From contig NZ_JACOFR010000016.1 in NCBI RefSeq assembly GCF_019455385.1, positions 116,968 through 180,967 on the forward strand: a stretch of 64,000 bases of DNA, in the 5' to 3' direction. Below the pieces are notes generated by a model that was not told the DNA's origin, ran no database searches, and worked only from the letters and a program-made list of their open reading frames with translations. This stretch comes from Bradyrhizobium sp. BR 10289. GTDB lineage: Bacteria > Pseudomonadota > Alphaproteobacteria > Rhizobiales > Xanthobacteraceae. Both the position numbers and the translations under genes were made by a program. Shown here in pieces: positions 1 through 7,386 of the stretch. Position 1 is the stretch's first letter. The number at the start of each line of letters is the position of its first letter.

Positions 1-701
1 TCGTGATCCACCGTGACGGTGTGCAGAACGGACTCGCAGGGGCCGCGATAGGCCGAAGCATGGTGAACGCGCCCGGCCTGCGTATCCCCGTCGGTGTCCT
101 CGCCGCGGCCGGTCGAATTGGCGACCGTCTCGTAGATGTTGATGCCCGGCTCGTCCTGAAGACCGAGATCGGCGCGCAGGCTCGCAGCAGTGATTTTCGA
201 ACCTGCCTCGAGGACCACGGCGATCCGCAGCAACAGGCCGCATTCACGCGCGGCTGCCACCGCATTGGCGATGAAGTTCAGCGGCACGAACTCGGCATGG
301 GGATCATCGTAGGACAGCGTCATCTCGGTGAGCCCGGCGGTACGCAATCGCCAGACAGCCGCCCTCGCCCGCGCGGGCGACTTGGCCCAGAACGCACTCG
401 TGGTGATGCCGGCGCGCAAGCCCAGCGACGCGGCCAACGCCACGGCGTCAGCCACGATATCCGCGTGCAGCATCGGATCGCCACCGACGAAATGGACGAT
501 CTCCATCGACGGTATCTGCGCGGCCTGTTTAATGCAGCGATGAACGTCAGCGGCGGAGAGATGGCCGCCGTGAAACATGTCGGATGAAAAGCAACAGTGT
601 GAACACTTCAGCGGACATTTCAGCGTGACATTCAAAACGAGATTTTTAGGCGTCACCCTGGCCGCGCGGAAATCCGATAAATATTTTGCACCGAGCGCCA
701 T
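1..701 (-). CDS. Radical SAM enzyme, 3' end beyond the window
   Basis: The reverse strand is open from an ATG at 701 to the window edge, giving about 233 residues. The N-terminal region holds the radical SAM cluster motif CxxxCxxC (C29, C33, C36 in CPLKCSHC), followed by a GGDP motif inside HFVGGDP, the usual position of the SAM-binding GGE/GGD. Near the cut edge a Cys in GPCESV suggests the start of an auxiliary-cluster (SPASM/twitch-like) region, which is inference. A GAGG lies about 9 nt before the 701 start; an in-frame ATG at 716 is an alternative. The frame is closed upstream only by the stop at 786-788, which is also the stop of the small gene before it. The two genes are co-directional and close, so the enzyme may modify that small protein. 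The reaction cannot be told from the part present. Confidence 0.85.
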   Translation of the reverse strand, partial: MALGAKYLSDFRAARVTPKNLVLNVTLKCPLKCSHCCFSSDMFHGGHLSAADVHRCIKQAAQIPSMEIVHFVGGDPMLHADIVADAVALAASLGLRAGITTSAFWAKSPARARAAVWRLRTAGLTEMTLSYDDPHAEFVPLNFIANAVAAARECGLLLRIAVVLEAGSKITAASLRADLGLQDEPGINIYETVANSTGRGEDTDGDTQAGRVHHASAYRGPCESVLHTVTVDH

Positions 702-785
702 GGCCGACGACCTCATATCCCGGCTGCCCGGCGAACCGGTCAGCCGGCCATCATGATCTGCCGACGAAAGTTCGCCGACGCGGGA

Positions 786-1040
786 TCAGAGGATGTCGAT
801 ATGGATCGTGCCGGCCTGCACACCGCCGGAACGCGAGGCGAGCTTGCCGCGCAGCATCGACGCCGTCGTGTCGTCGAGCTGTACGCCAACGCTGCTCAGA
901 TACGCAACCGGGTCCTTGCTGACATCGCTGGCAAGGCCGAGCAGATCGGCGTGGGTGGTGAGTCCGGAAGGCGACTTCGCTTTGAGATCGTTACCTGACG
1001 CAAGAACTTTTTCGAGATCAATCGTGACGATGCGACCCAT
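786..1040 (-). CDS. Small 84-aa protein, candidate radical SAM peptide substrate
   Basis: This 84-residue gene has a strong ribosome binding site, AAGGGAG 7 nt before its ATG, and ends about 85 nt before the radical SAM gene on the same strand. It has no Cys, no signal peptide and no membrane segment. The N-terminal two thirds are charged and probably helical (LEKVLASGNDLKAK, then DPVAYLSSVGVQLDD). The tail reads SRSGG followed by a short hydrophobic end containing GTIHIDIL. A leader-like region, a Gly-Gly and a short distinct tail before a radical SAM gene is the usual arrangement of RiPP precursors. I do not recognise the family, so the precursor role is inference from position and shape. 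It could instead be a small partner protein of the enzyme. Confidence 0.7.
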   Translation of the reverse strand: MGRIVTIDLEKVLASGNDLKAKSPSGLTTHADLLGLASDVSKDPVAYLSSVGVQLDDTTASMLRGKLASRSGGVQAGTIHIDIL

Positions 1041-1084
1041 GGCGCTTCTCCCTTAGGATGGACTAATGATCCATCAAACCAAAG

Positions 1085-1094
1085 GTTGTACAAC
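1085..1094. promoter_or_regulatory. Palindrome in the divergent control region
   Basis: The perfect 10-bp palindrome GTTGTACAAC lies 45 bp upstream of the small peptide gene, and a half copy (GTTGTAC) occurs near 1139. The 269-bp spacer (1041-1309) separates divergent transcription units and holds no credible gene. A regulator site is plausible, but no cognate regulator lies in the window. Confidence 0.35.
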
Positions 1095-1309
1095 GCCCTC
1101 AGATAGTCAAATTAAATCGATGCGCCCAAAGGCTGCGGAGTTGTACCGCCGTTCACACGCCGCGACACCGCACGCCCCAGATTGTTCCCCGCGCACCTCA
1201 ATCTCTTTGACGGCCACCCCGCGGACTCTTGATTTGAAGAGTTCCAATTTGCCAGACACATTGTGTCGCTGAGTCCGATCGGTGGATCGGACCAATCAGG
1301 GGACTTGCG

Positions 1310-1759
1310 ATGGCAAACCTAATAATCAACGGAAAAACACTTGCGCTTGACGTCGAGCCGGATACGCCGCTGCTCTGGGCGATCCGCGAGAATGCCGGCC
1401 TGACCGGCACCAAATATGGTTGCGGCATTGCACAATGCGGCGCCTGCACGGTTCACATGGACGGCGTCGCCACCCGGTCCTGCGGGGTTTCGGTCGCCGA
1501 AGCCGAAGGCAAAAAGATCACGACGATCGAAGGGCTCGCTACCGGCAATACGCTGCACAAGGTGCAGCAGGCCTGGATCGCCCAGGACGTTCCGCAATGC
1601 GGCTATTGCCAGAGCGGCATGATCATGGCCGTGGCGGCGCTGCTCGCCGACAAGCCGAAGCCGACCGATGCCGATATCGACGAAGCCATCACCAATATCT
1701 GCCGCTGCGGCACCTTCCAGCAGGTGCGCGAAGCGATCCACACGATCGCAGCCGCGTAA
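1310..1759 (+). CDS. 2Fe-2S subunit of a molybdenum hydroxylase (isoquinoline 1-oxidoreductase alpha type)
   Basis: This is the small electron-transfer subunit of a xanthine-oxidase-family hydroxylase, 149 aa, which is normal for the family. The N-terminal plant-type ferredoxin domain has C38, C43, C46 (CGIAQCGAC) and C58. The C-terminal four-helix domain has C97/C100 (CGYCQSGM) and C131/C133 (CRCGT), giving the expected two 2Fe-2S clusters. It carries electrons from the Mo-cofactor subunit encoded 11 bp downstream. With no FAD subunit nearby, the pair matches the two-subunit IorAB/aldehyde oxidase type that usually donates to a cytochrome. The substrate cannot be read from the sequence. Confidence 0.93.
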   Translation: MANLIINGKTLALDVEPDTPLLWAIRENAGLTGTKYGCGIAQCGACTVHMDGVATRSCGVSVAEAEGKKITTIEGLATGNTLHKVQQAWIAQDVPQCGYCQSGMIMAVAALLADKPKPTDADIDEAITNICRCGTFQQVREAIHTIAAA

Positions 1760-1770
1760 GGAGCCGCCCC

Positions 1771-3957
1771 ATGAACAAGCACGTCTCTCCCAGGATGAAC
1801 CGCCGCGCCTTCGTTATCGGCACCGCCGCAGTCGGCGCCGGCCTTGCGATCGGCCTCGACCTTCCCTTCGGCGGTCCCGCCGTGGTCCGCGCGGCCGATG
1901 GCTCGCCCGAGGTCAATGCCTGGGTCGTGGTCAGGCCTGACGACACTGTCGTGATCCGCATCGCCCGCTCGGAGATGGGCCAGGGCTCGCTCACCGGCCT
2001 TGCCCAGCTCGTCGCCGAGGAACTCGAATGCGACTGGTCGAAGGTTACGACCGAATATCCGACCCCCGGCCAGAGCGTCGCCCGCAAGCGCGCCTGGGGC
2101 GATTTCTCCACCGGCGGCAGCCGCGGCATCCGCTCTTCACAGGACTATGTCCGCAAGGGTGGCGCCACCGCACGCGTGATGCTGATCGAGGCCGCCGCCA
2201 ACGAGTGGAAGGTGCCGGCCTCCGAATGCACCGTCGCCAAGGGCGTCATCACCCACAAGGCATCGGGCAAGACGACGACTTACGGCAAGGTTGCCGAAGC
2301 CGCGGCGAAGCTGACGCCGCCGGCTGACGTCAAGTTGAAGGATCCCAAGGACTGGACCATCGCCGGCAAGGGCTTGCTGCGGCTCGACACCGCAGAGAAG
2401 ACCAATGGCACCATGATCTACGGTATCGACGTCAAGCTGCCGGGCATGCTGAATGCCGCGATCAAGGACTGCCCGGTGTTCGGCGGCAAGCTGAAGAGCT
2501 ATGACGAGGCCAAGATCACCGGCATGAAAGGCGTCAAGAAGGTCGTCAAGGTCGGCGACACCGCGGTCGCGGTCGTGGCCGACACCTGGTGGCACGCCAA
2601 GACCGCGCTCGACGCGCTGCCGATCGTCTGGGACGAGGGCGAGAACGCAAAAGTCTCGAGTGAGTCGATTGCGAAGTGGCTGGCCGAAGGCCTCGACGAT
2701 TCGCAGCCGGCCTATGTCGGCAACAAGAACGGTGACGTGAAGGCCGCAATCGCAGGCGCTGCGAAGAAGGTCGAGGCCGTCTACAACTACCCCTACCAGA
2801 ACCACGCCACCATGGAGCCGATGAACGCCACCGCGCTCTACACGGCGGACAAATGCGAGGTCTGGTGCGGCACGCAGAACGGCGAAGCCGCCTTCGCTGC
2901 GGTGCTGGAGGCCTCAGGTCTGCCGGCCGAGAAGTGCGACGTGCACAAGGTGATGCCCGGCGGTGGCTTCGGCCGTCGCGGCCAGACCGACTATGTCCGC
3001 CAGGCCGTCATCATCGCCAAGGAGATGCCGGGCACTCCGGTCAAGCTGCTGTGGTCGCGCGAAGAGGACATGGCGCACGGCCGCTATCACCCGATCACCC
3101 AGTGCAAGATGACCGGTGCGTTCGACGCCAACAACAATCTAGTAGCGCTGCACTACCGCCTGTCCGGGCAGTCGATCCTGTTCTCGCTCCGCCCCGAAGC
3201 GCTGCAGAACGGCATGGATCCGGCGGCCTTTCAGGGCGTCGCCCAATCGGGCGAAGCCGCGATCGGCTATTCAGTGCCAAACCTCTTGGTCGAGCATGCG
3301 ATGCGCAATCCGCACGTTCCGCCGGGCTTCTGGCGCGGCGTCAACGTCAATCACAACGCGATCTACATGGAATGTTTCATGGACGAGCTGGCCCATTCCG
3401 TGGGCCAGGACCCGCTCGAGTTCCGCCGCAAGCTGATGGGCAACCATCCCAAGCATCTGGCGGTGCTCAATGCCGTCGCCGAGAAGATCGGTTGGACCAC
3501 GCCGGCGCCCAAGGGCGTCTATCGCGGCATTGCGCAGGTGATGGGCTATGGCAGCTATGTTGCCGGCGCCGCCGAGATCTCGGTGACCGACGGCAGCAAG
3601 ATCAAGGTGCATCGCATCGTCGCTTCCACCGATCCCGGCTACGTCGTCAACCCGGCGCAGGTGGAGCGGCAGATTGCGGGCTCCTTCGTCTATGGCCTCT
3701 CGGCGCTGTTCTACGGCGGCTGCACCGTCAAGGACGGCAAGATCGAGCAAACCAACTTCGACACCTTCAACTCGATGCGCATCAATGAGATGCCGAAGGT
3801 GGAATCGGTGATGGTGCCGAGCGGCGGGTTCTGGGGCGGCGTCGGTGAGCCGACCATCGGCGTTGCGGCGCCGGCGGTGCTCAACGCCTATTTCGCGGCG
3901 ACGGGCAAGCGGATCCGCTCGGTGCCGCTGCGTGACCAGAACATCACTTTCGCCTAG
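1771..3957 (+). CDS. Molybdopterin-binding catalytic subunit of an IorB/aldehyde-oxidase-type hydroxylase
   Basis: This catalytic subunit of 728 aa starts with a twin-arginine signal (NRRAFVIG then a hydrophobic stretch), so the enzyme is exported folded with its cofactor; the small subunit would travel with it. Family motifs include GGGFGRRG (Mo-cofactor loop) and GVGEPTIG near the C terminus, whose Glu is the general base of the family. The ATG at 1771 is chosen because AAGGAG overlaps the end of the upstream gene at the right distance; the frame is open further upstream but there it overlaps the Fe-S subunit. Likely substrates are N-heteroaromatics or aldehydes. The position before sox genes suggests electron delivery to periplasmic cytochromes, which is inference. 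Confidence 0.92.
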   Translation: MNKHVSPRMNRRAFVIGTAAVGAGLAIGLDLPFGGPAVVRAADGSPEVNAWVVVRPDDTVVIRIARSEMGQGSLTGLAQLVAEELECDWSKVTTEYPTPGQSVARKRAWGDFSTGGSRGIRSSQDYVRKGGATARVMLIEAAANEWKVPASECTVAKGVITHKASGKTTTYGKVAEAAAKLTPPADVKLKDPKDWTIAGKGLLRLDTAEKTNGTMIYGIDVKLPGMLNAAIKDCPVFGGKLKSYDEAKITGMKGVKKVVKVGDTAVAVVADTWWHAKTALDALPIVWDEGENAKVSSESIAKWLAEGLDDSQPAYVGNKNGDVKAAIAGAAKKVEAVYNYPYQNHATMEPMNATALYTADKCEVWCGTQNGEAAFAAVLEASGLPAEKCDVHKVMPGGGFGRRGQTDYVRQAVIIAKEMPGTPVKLLWSREEDMAHGRYHPITQCKMTGAFDANNNLVALHYRLSGQSILFSLRPEALQNGMDPAAFQGVAQSGEAAIGYSVPNLLVEHAMRNPHVPPGFWRGVNVNHNAIYMECFMDELAHSVGQDPLEFRRKLMGNHPKHLAVLNAVAEKIGWTTPAPKGVYRGIAQVMGYGSYVAGAAEISVTDGSKIKVHRIVASTDPGYVVNPAQVERQIAGSFVYGLSALFYGGCTVKDGKIEQTNFDTFNSMRINEMPKVESVMVPSGGFWGGVGEPTIGVAAPAVLNAYFAATGKRIRSVPLRDQNITFA

Positions 3958-3965
3958 AAGAAGCG

Positions 3966-3992
3966 CTGCGGCGGCCATGACGGCCGCCGCAG
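3966..3992 (+). terminator. Hairpin between the hydroxylase and sox genes
   Basis: An 11-bp perfect GC stem (CTGCGGCGGCC / GGCCGCCGCAG) with loop ATGAC is followed by TATTCTTG. It could be a weak terminator, or a processing or attenuation site, separating the hydroxylase pair from the sox genes. Confidence 0.55.
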
Positions 3993-4005
3993 TATTCTTG
4001 TCCGG

Positions 4006-5289
4006 ATGAGCCCGATGACTACGCGCCCGGTGACACGGCGGAACGCCGTCCTCGGCCTCACCGCGGCAGCTGCAATGCTGGCGCGGCCATCGATCCTGCA
4101 CGCGCAATCCACGGGCCGCATCGTCGTGGTCGGCGGCAGTTTCGGCGGCGCCGCTTGCGCCCGCGCGCTGAAGCGTGCGCAGGCGGACCTGCAAATCATC
4201 CTGATCGAGCCCAATGCGGTCTTCACCTCCTGCCCCTTCAGCAACGAGGTGATCGCGGGCCTGCGCGAGATCGAGGCGCAGCAGTTCGGCTACGACAAGC
4301 TCGCCGCCGAAGGGGTCACCGTGATCGGCGAAGCCGTGACGGCGATCGATCCGCAGCGGCGCAGCGTCATGACAACCGATGGCGTCGCGCTGCCCTATGA
4401 CCGGCTCGTGCTCTCGCCCGGCATCGATTTCCATTTCGAGGCGCTACCCGGCTATGACGAGGTCGCATCGGAAAAGATGCCGCACGCCTGGAAGGCCGGC
4501 GCGCAGACGCTGCTGCTGCGCCGGCAATTGGAGGCAATGGACGACGGCGGCACCGTCGCCATCGCCATTCCTGCCAATCCCTCGCGTTGTCCGCCGGCGC
4601 CTTACGAACGTGCCAGCCTGATCGCGCATTACCTGAAAGCGAAGAAGCCGCGCTCGAAGGTGCTCGTGCTCGATGCCAAGGACAGCTTCTCCCAACAGCG
4701 CCTGTTCGAGAAGGCGTGGAAGGAGCTCTATGGCGACATGATCGAGCGCATCGCGCTGTCGCAGGGCGGCCGCGTCACCTCGGTCGATGCTTCGACAAGG
4801 ACCATCGTCACCGAGTTCGGCAATTACACGCCTGACGTCGCCAACGTCATCCCACCGCAACGCGCCGGGCGCATTGCCGAGATCGCGGGCGCTGCGGATG
4901 CGACCGGTTGGTGTCCGATCGATCCCGTGAGCTTCGAATCGAAGCTCGCTCCGAACATTCACGTCATCGGCGACGCCTGCCTCGGGGGCGGCATTCCCAA
5001 GTCAGCCGCGGCCGCGAGCGCGCAAGGCAAGGCCTGCGCCGCGGCGATCGTCAACCTGCTCGCGGGCCGCGCACCGGAGACGCCGCGGCTGAGCGGTGTC
5101 TGCTACAACACCGTCGCGCCCGGCTATGGCTTTTCGCTTGCCGGCAACTACCAGCCGAAAGGCGACATCTTCGCCGAGGTCGAGGGCGGCGCGACCAGCC
5201 CTGTCGATGCCCCGCGCGAGTTGCGGGTCCGCGAGGCGGCGGAAGCCGAGCGCTGGTTTCAGACCATCACGGCAGACACCTTTGGCTAG
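4006..5289 (+). CDS. soxF: Flavocytochrome c/sulfide dehydrogenase flavoprotein (SoxF/FccB-like)
   Basis: This 427-aa FAD protein of the sulfide:quinone reductase/FccB family has a twin-arginine-like signal (TRRNAVLGL) cleaved near HAQS. The FAD dinucleotide-binding GGSFGG follows within residues 40-50. Redox cysteines occur in TSCPFSN and near the C terminus in GVCYNTVAP, the two positions that form the active disulfide in this family, and a C-terminal FCSD-like domain is present. A c-type cytochrome is encoded directly after it, so electrons from sulfide or a sulfur carrier probably go to periplasmic cytochrome. An alternative start lies at 4015. The end overlaps the proposed soxX start by 8 bp, consistent with translational coupling. 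Confidence 0.88.
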   Translation: MSPMTTRPVTRRNAVLGLTAAAAMLARPSILHAQSTGRIVVVGGSFGGAACARALKRAQADLQIILIEPNAVFTSCPFSNEVIAGLREIEAQQFGYDKLAAEGVTVIGEAVTAIDPQRRSVMTTDGVALPYDRLVLSPGIDFHFEALPGYDEVASEKMPHAWKAGAQTLLLRRQLEAMDDGGTVAIAIPANPSRCPPAPYERASLIAHYLKAKKPRSKVLVLDAKDSFSQQRLFEKAWKELYGDMIERIALSQGGRVTSVDASTRTIVTEFGNYTPDVANVIPPQRAGRIAEIAGAADATGWCPIDPVSFESKLAPNIHVIGDACLGGGIPKSAAAASAQGKACAAAIVNLLAGRAPETPRLSGVCYNTVAPGYGFSLAGNYQPKGDIFAEVEGGATSPVDAPRELRVREAAEAERWFQTITADTFG

Positions 5290-5734
5290 GGCACTCCTCC
5301 ATATCGCGGCGCTGATCGCCGCCACTCTCGTGCTGGCCTGTGACGCCAGAGCGGAAGGGCTCGTGCCGTACAAGATCATCGGTGACACCATCCCGCAGCC
5401 GCTGACGGGGACGCCAGGCGATCCCGCGCGTGGACGCGAACTGGTGCTGGCGCGCACCACGACCTGCATCCTGTGCCATTCCGGTCCGTTCCCGGAGGCG
5501 CGGTTCCAGGGTGACCTTGCGCCCAACCTCTCGGGCACCGGGAACTGGTGGTCGGCGGGCCAGTTGCGGCTGCGGCTGGTCGATGCCTCGCGCTTCAATC
5601 CACAGACCATCATGCCGTCCTATTATCGCAATGACGGGCTGGTCCGGGTGGGACGCAATTTTGCCGGCAAGCCGATATTATCCGCCGCGGAGATCGAGGA
5701 CATCGTGGCCTTTCTTGTCACGCTTCGGGACTAG
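5282..5734 (+). CDS. soxX: Cytochrome c SoxX
   Basis: This single-heme c-type cytochrome is the small subunit of the SoxAX complex that attaches thiosulfate to the SoxY carrier Cys. It shows a heme motif CILCH around residue 62, and the segment NPQTIMPSYYR supplies the distal Met ligand as in other SoxX proteins. The best start is TTG at 5282, overlapping the end of the previous gene, because it gives a normal signal peptide (LLHIAALIAATLVLA then ARA). GTG at 5330 would remove most of it. No strong ribosome binding site is visible, which fits coupling. Length is about 150 aa. Confidence 0.9.
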   Translation: MARALLHIAALIAATLVLACDARAEGLVPYKIIGDTIPQPLTGTPGDPARGRELVLARTTTCILCHSGPFPEARFQGDLAPNLSGTGNWWSAGQLRLRLVDASRFNPQTIMPSYYRNDGLVRVGRNFAGKPILSAAEIEDIVAFLVTLRD

Positions 5735-5742
5735 GACTGTTC

Positions 5743-6210
5743 ATGCGGACCACACGACGACAATTCCTGAGCCTTGCCGGTGGCGTGACGGTCGCCGGAA
5801 CGATCCCGATCGTGACGCTGCGGCCGCTGCGGGCAACGCCCACGATGCTCAACACCGCCATCCGCAATGTCGTCGGCGAGGCGCAAATCCGCACCGGCAA
5901 GGTCAAGCTCGACATTCCGCCGCTGGTCGAGAACGGCAACACCGTGCCGATGACGGTGAGCGTCGCCAGCCCGATGATGGCGAGCGACTACGTCAAGAGC
6001 ATCCACGTCTTCAACGAGAAGAACCCGCAGCCGAACATCGGCAATTTCTATCTCACCCCCTCCTCCGGACGCGCCCAGGTCTCGACGAGGGTCCGGCTCG
6101 CCGACACCCAGAAGGTGGTCGCGATCGCACGTCTGTCCGATGATACGTTCTGGCAGGTCGCAGCCGAAATCGTAGTGACGCTGGCCGCCTGCACCGAGGA
6201 GATGAACTGA
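5743..6210 (+). CDS. soxY: Sulfur carrier SoxY with atypical C terminus
   Basis: SoxY carries sulfur intermediates on a C-terminal Cys in the periplasmic SoxYZ heterodimer. This 155-aa protein starts with a twin-arginine signal (RRQFLSLAGG), as SoxY does, and has the immunoglobulin-like core with conserved HVFNEKNP and a region ending TFWQ. The classical C-terminal GGCGG is absent; the protein ends VTLAACTEEMN, so the only Cys is present but with a bulkier, charged tail of five residues. It may be a genuine variant carrier or a specialised paralogue. It overlaps soxZ by one base (TGATG). Confidence 0.85.
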   Translation: MRTTRRQFLSLAGGVTVAGTIPIVTLRPLRATPTMLNTAIRNVVGEAQIRTGKVKLDIPPLVENGNTVPMTVSVASPMMASDYVKSIHVFNEKNPQPNIGNFYLTPSSGRAQVSTRVRLADTQKVVAIARLSDDTFWQVAAEIVVTLAACTEEMN

Positions 6211-6527
6211 TGGCCGCGCTCATCAACGTTCCCTCGAAGGCCCGGCGTGGCGAAGTCATCGAGATCCGCACGCTGACCTCGCACATCATGGAAACCGGCT
6301 TCCGCCACACCGCGGACGGGGCACTCGTGCCGCGCGACATCATCACGAGCTTTACCTGCCGCTACAACGGCACCGAGATCTTTCGCGCCGACTTGTTTCC
6401 GGCAATCGCCGCGAACCCGTACCTTTCGTTCTTCACGGTCGCGAAGGAGAGCGGCAAGTTCGAGTTCGAATGGACCGGCGACAACGGCTATTCGTCCACC
6501 GCCTCGGCCTCGATCACGGTCGAATGA
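6210..6527 (+). CDS. soxZ: SoxZ, partner of SoxY
   Basis: This 105-aa protein has no signal peptide, as usual for SoxZ, which leaves the cell bound to SoxY through the Tat route. Recognisable SoxZ features are the opening INVPSKARRGEVIEIRTL, HIMETGFR, and the ending WTGDNGYSSTASASITVE. It is coupled to soxY upstream (1-bp overlap) and soxA downstream (4-bp ATGA overlap), so the three are translated together. Confidence 0.93.
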   Translation: MAALINVPSKARRGEVIEIRTLTSHIMETGFRHTADGALVPRDIITSFTCRYNGTEIFRADLFPAIAANPYLSFFTVAKESGKFEFEWTGDNGYSSTASASITVE

Positions 6528-7303
6528 GTTCTTGGCGTGCGATATTGGTGACCGCGCTCGTCGCCACGGCGCCTGCCCTGCGCGCCGGCGAGATCCCGTC
6601 CGATGCGCGCCGCTCCGGCTACACCTTCATGGGTCCGGACACGCGCGCGATGCAGGATGACGACACCGCCAATCCGGGCATGCTGTTCGTGCTCGACGGC
6701 GAGGCGATGTGGGGCAAGAAGACCGGCACTGCCGGGAAGGCGTGCGCGGATTGCCATGGCGACGCGCGCAGCAGCATGAAGGGCGTCGCGGCGCGCTATC
6801 CCGCCTTCGACAAGGCGACGGCACGCCCCGTCACGCTCGACCAGCGCATCAATCTCTGCCGCGTCAATCACCAGCAGGCCACTCCGCTCCCGTATGAGAG
6901 CCGCGACCTCCTCGCCCTCTCCGCCTTCGTCGCTCACCAGTCGCGCGGTGTCGCGATCACCGTCGGCGACGATCCGGAGCTGAAACCTTTCGTCGCGCAA
7001 GGCCGCGACCTTTTCATGCAGCGTGAGGGCCAGCTCAACCTTGCTTGCACCAATTGCCACGATGACAACTTCGACAAGCGTCTTGCGGGCTCACCGATCA
7101 CGCAGGCGCAGCCGACCGGCTATCCCCTGTACCGGCTGGAATGGCAGACGCTGGGGTCGCTGGAGCGGCGCTTGCGCAGCTGCATGACCGGCGTTCGCGC
7201 CCAGGCCTATGATTATGGCGCGCCGGAGATGGTCGCGCTCCAGCTCTATCTGATGTCGCGGGCGCGCGGCCTGCCGATGGAAACACCCGCCGTGCGGCCC
7301 TGA
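6524..7303 (+). CDS. soxA: Diheme cytochrome c SoxA
   Basis: SoxA is the catalytic subunit of SoxAX. This 259-aa protein has a signal peptide (ILVTALVATAPALRAG), a first heme motif CADCH near residue 74, a second CTNCH near residue 175, and the family Cys in LRSCMTG near residue 220 that becomes the ligand of the active-site heme. It is therefore the diheme type. ATG 6524 is chosen because it lies in the ATGA overlap with soxZ. It is the last gene of the set; neither soxB nor soxCD follows. Confidence 0.93.
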   Translation: MSSWRAILVTALVATAPALRAGEIPSDARRSGYTFMGPDTRAMQDDDTANPGMLFVLDGEAMWGKKTGTAGKACADCHGDARSSMKGVAARYPAFDKATARPVTLDQRINLCRVNHQQATPLPYESRDLLALSAFVAHQSRGVAITVGDDPELKPFVAQGRDLFMQREGQLNLACTNCHDDNFDKRLAGSPITQAQPTGYPLYRLEWQTLGSLERRLRSCMTGVRAQAYDYGAPEMVALQLYLMSRARGLPMETPAVRP

Positions 7304-7386
7304 TCGGCGCGAATTAGGACTAGGCAGACGCGGCGCGGTCGCTAGTATCCCTCCCAAAGAAAATGAGTCACAGGGAGGAATTACAA

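Noticed and set aside
3..587. Open plus-strand frame of 194 codons
   Set aside because: It is antisense to the radical SAM gene, whose motifs are clear on the other strand.
1107..1295. 62-codon minus-strand frame in the divergent spacer
   Set aside because: No ribosome binding site and no protein-like pattern; it lies in the control region of two units.
1310..3957. Xanthine dehydrogenase linked to the urate oxidase PuuD
   Set aside because: The pair is the exported two-subunit IorAB type with a Tat signal and no FAD subunit, unlike xanthine dehydrogenase.
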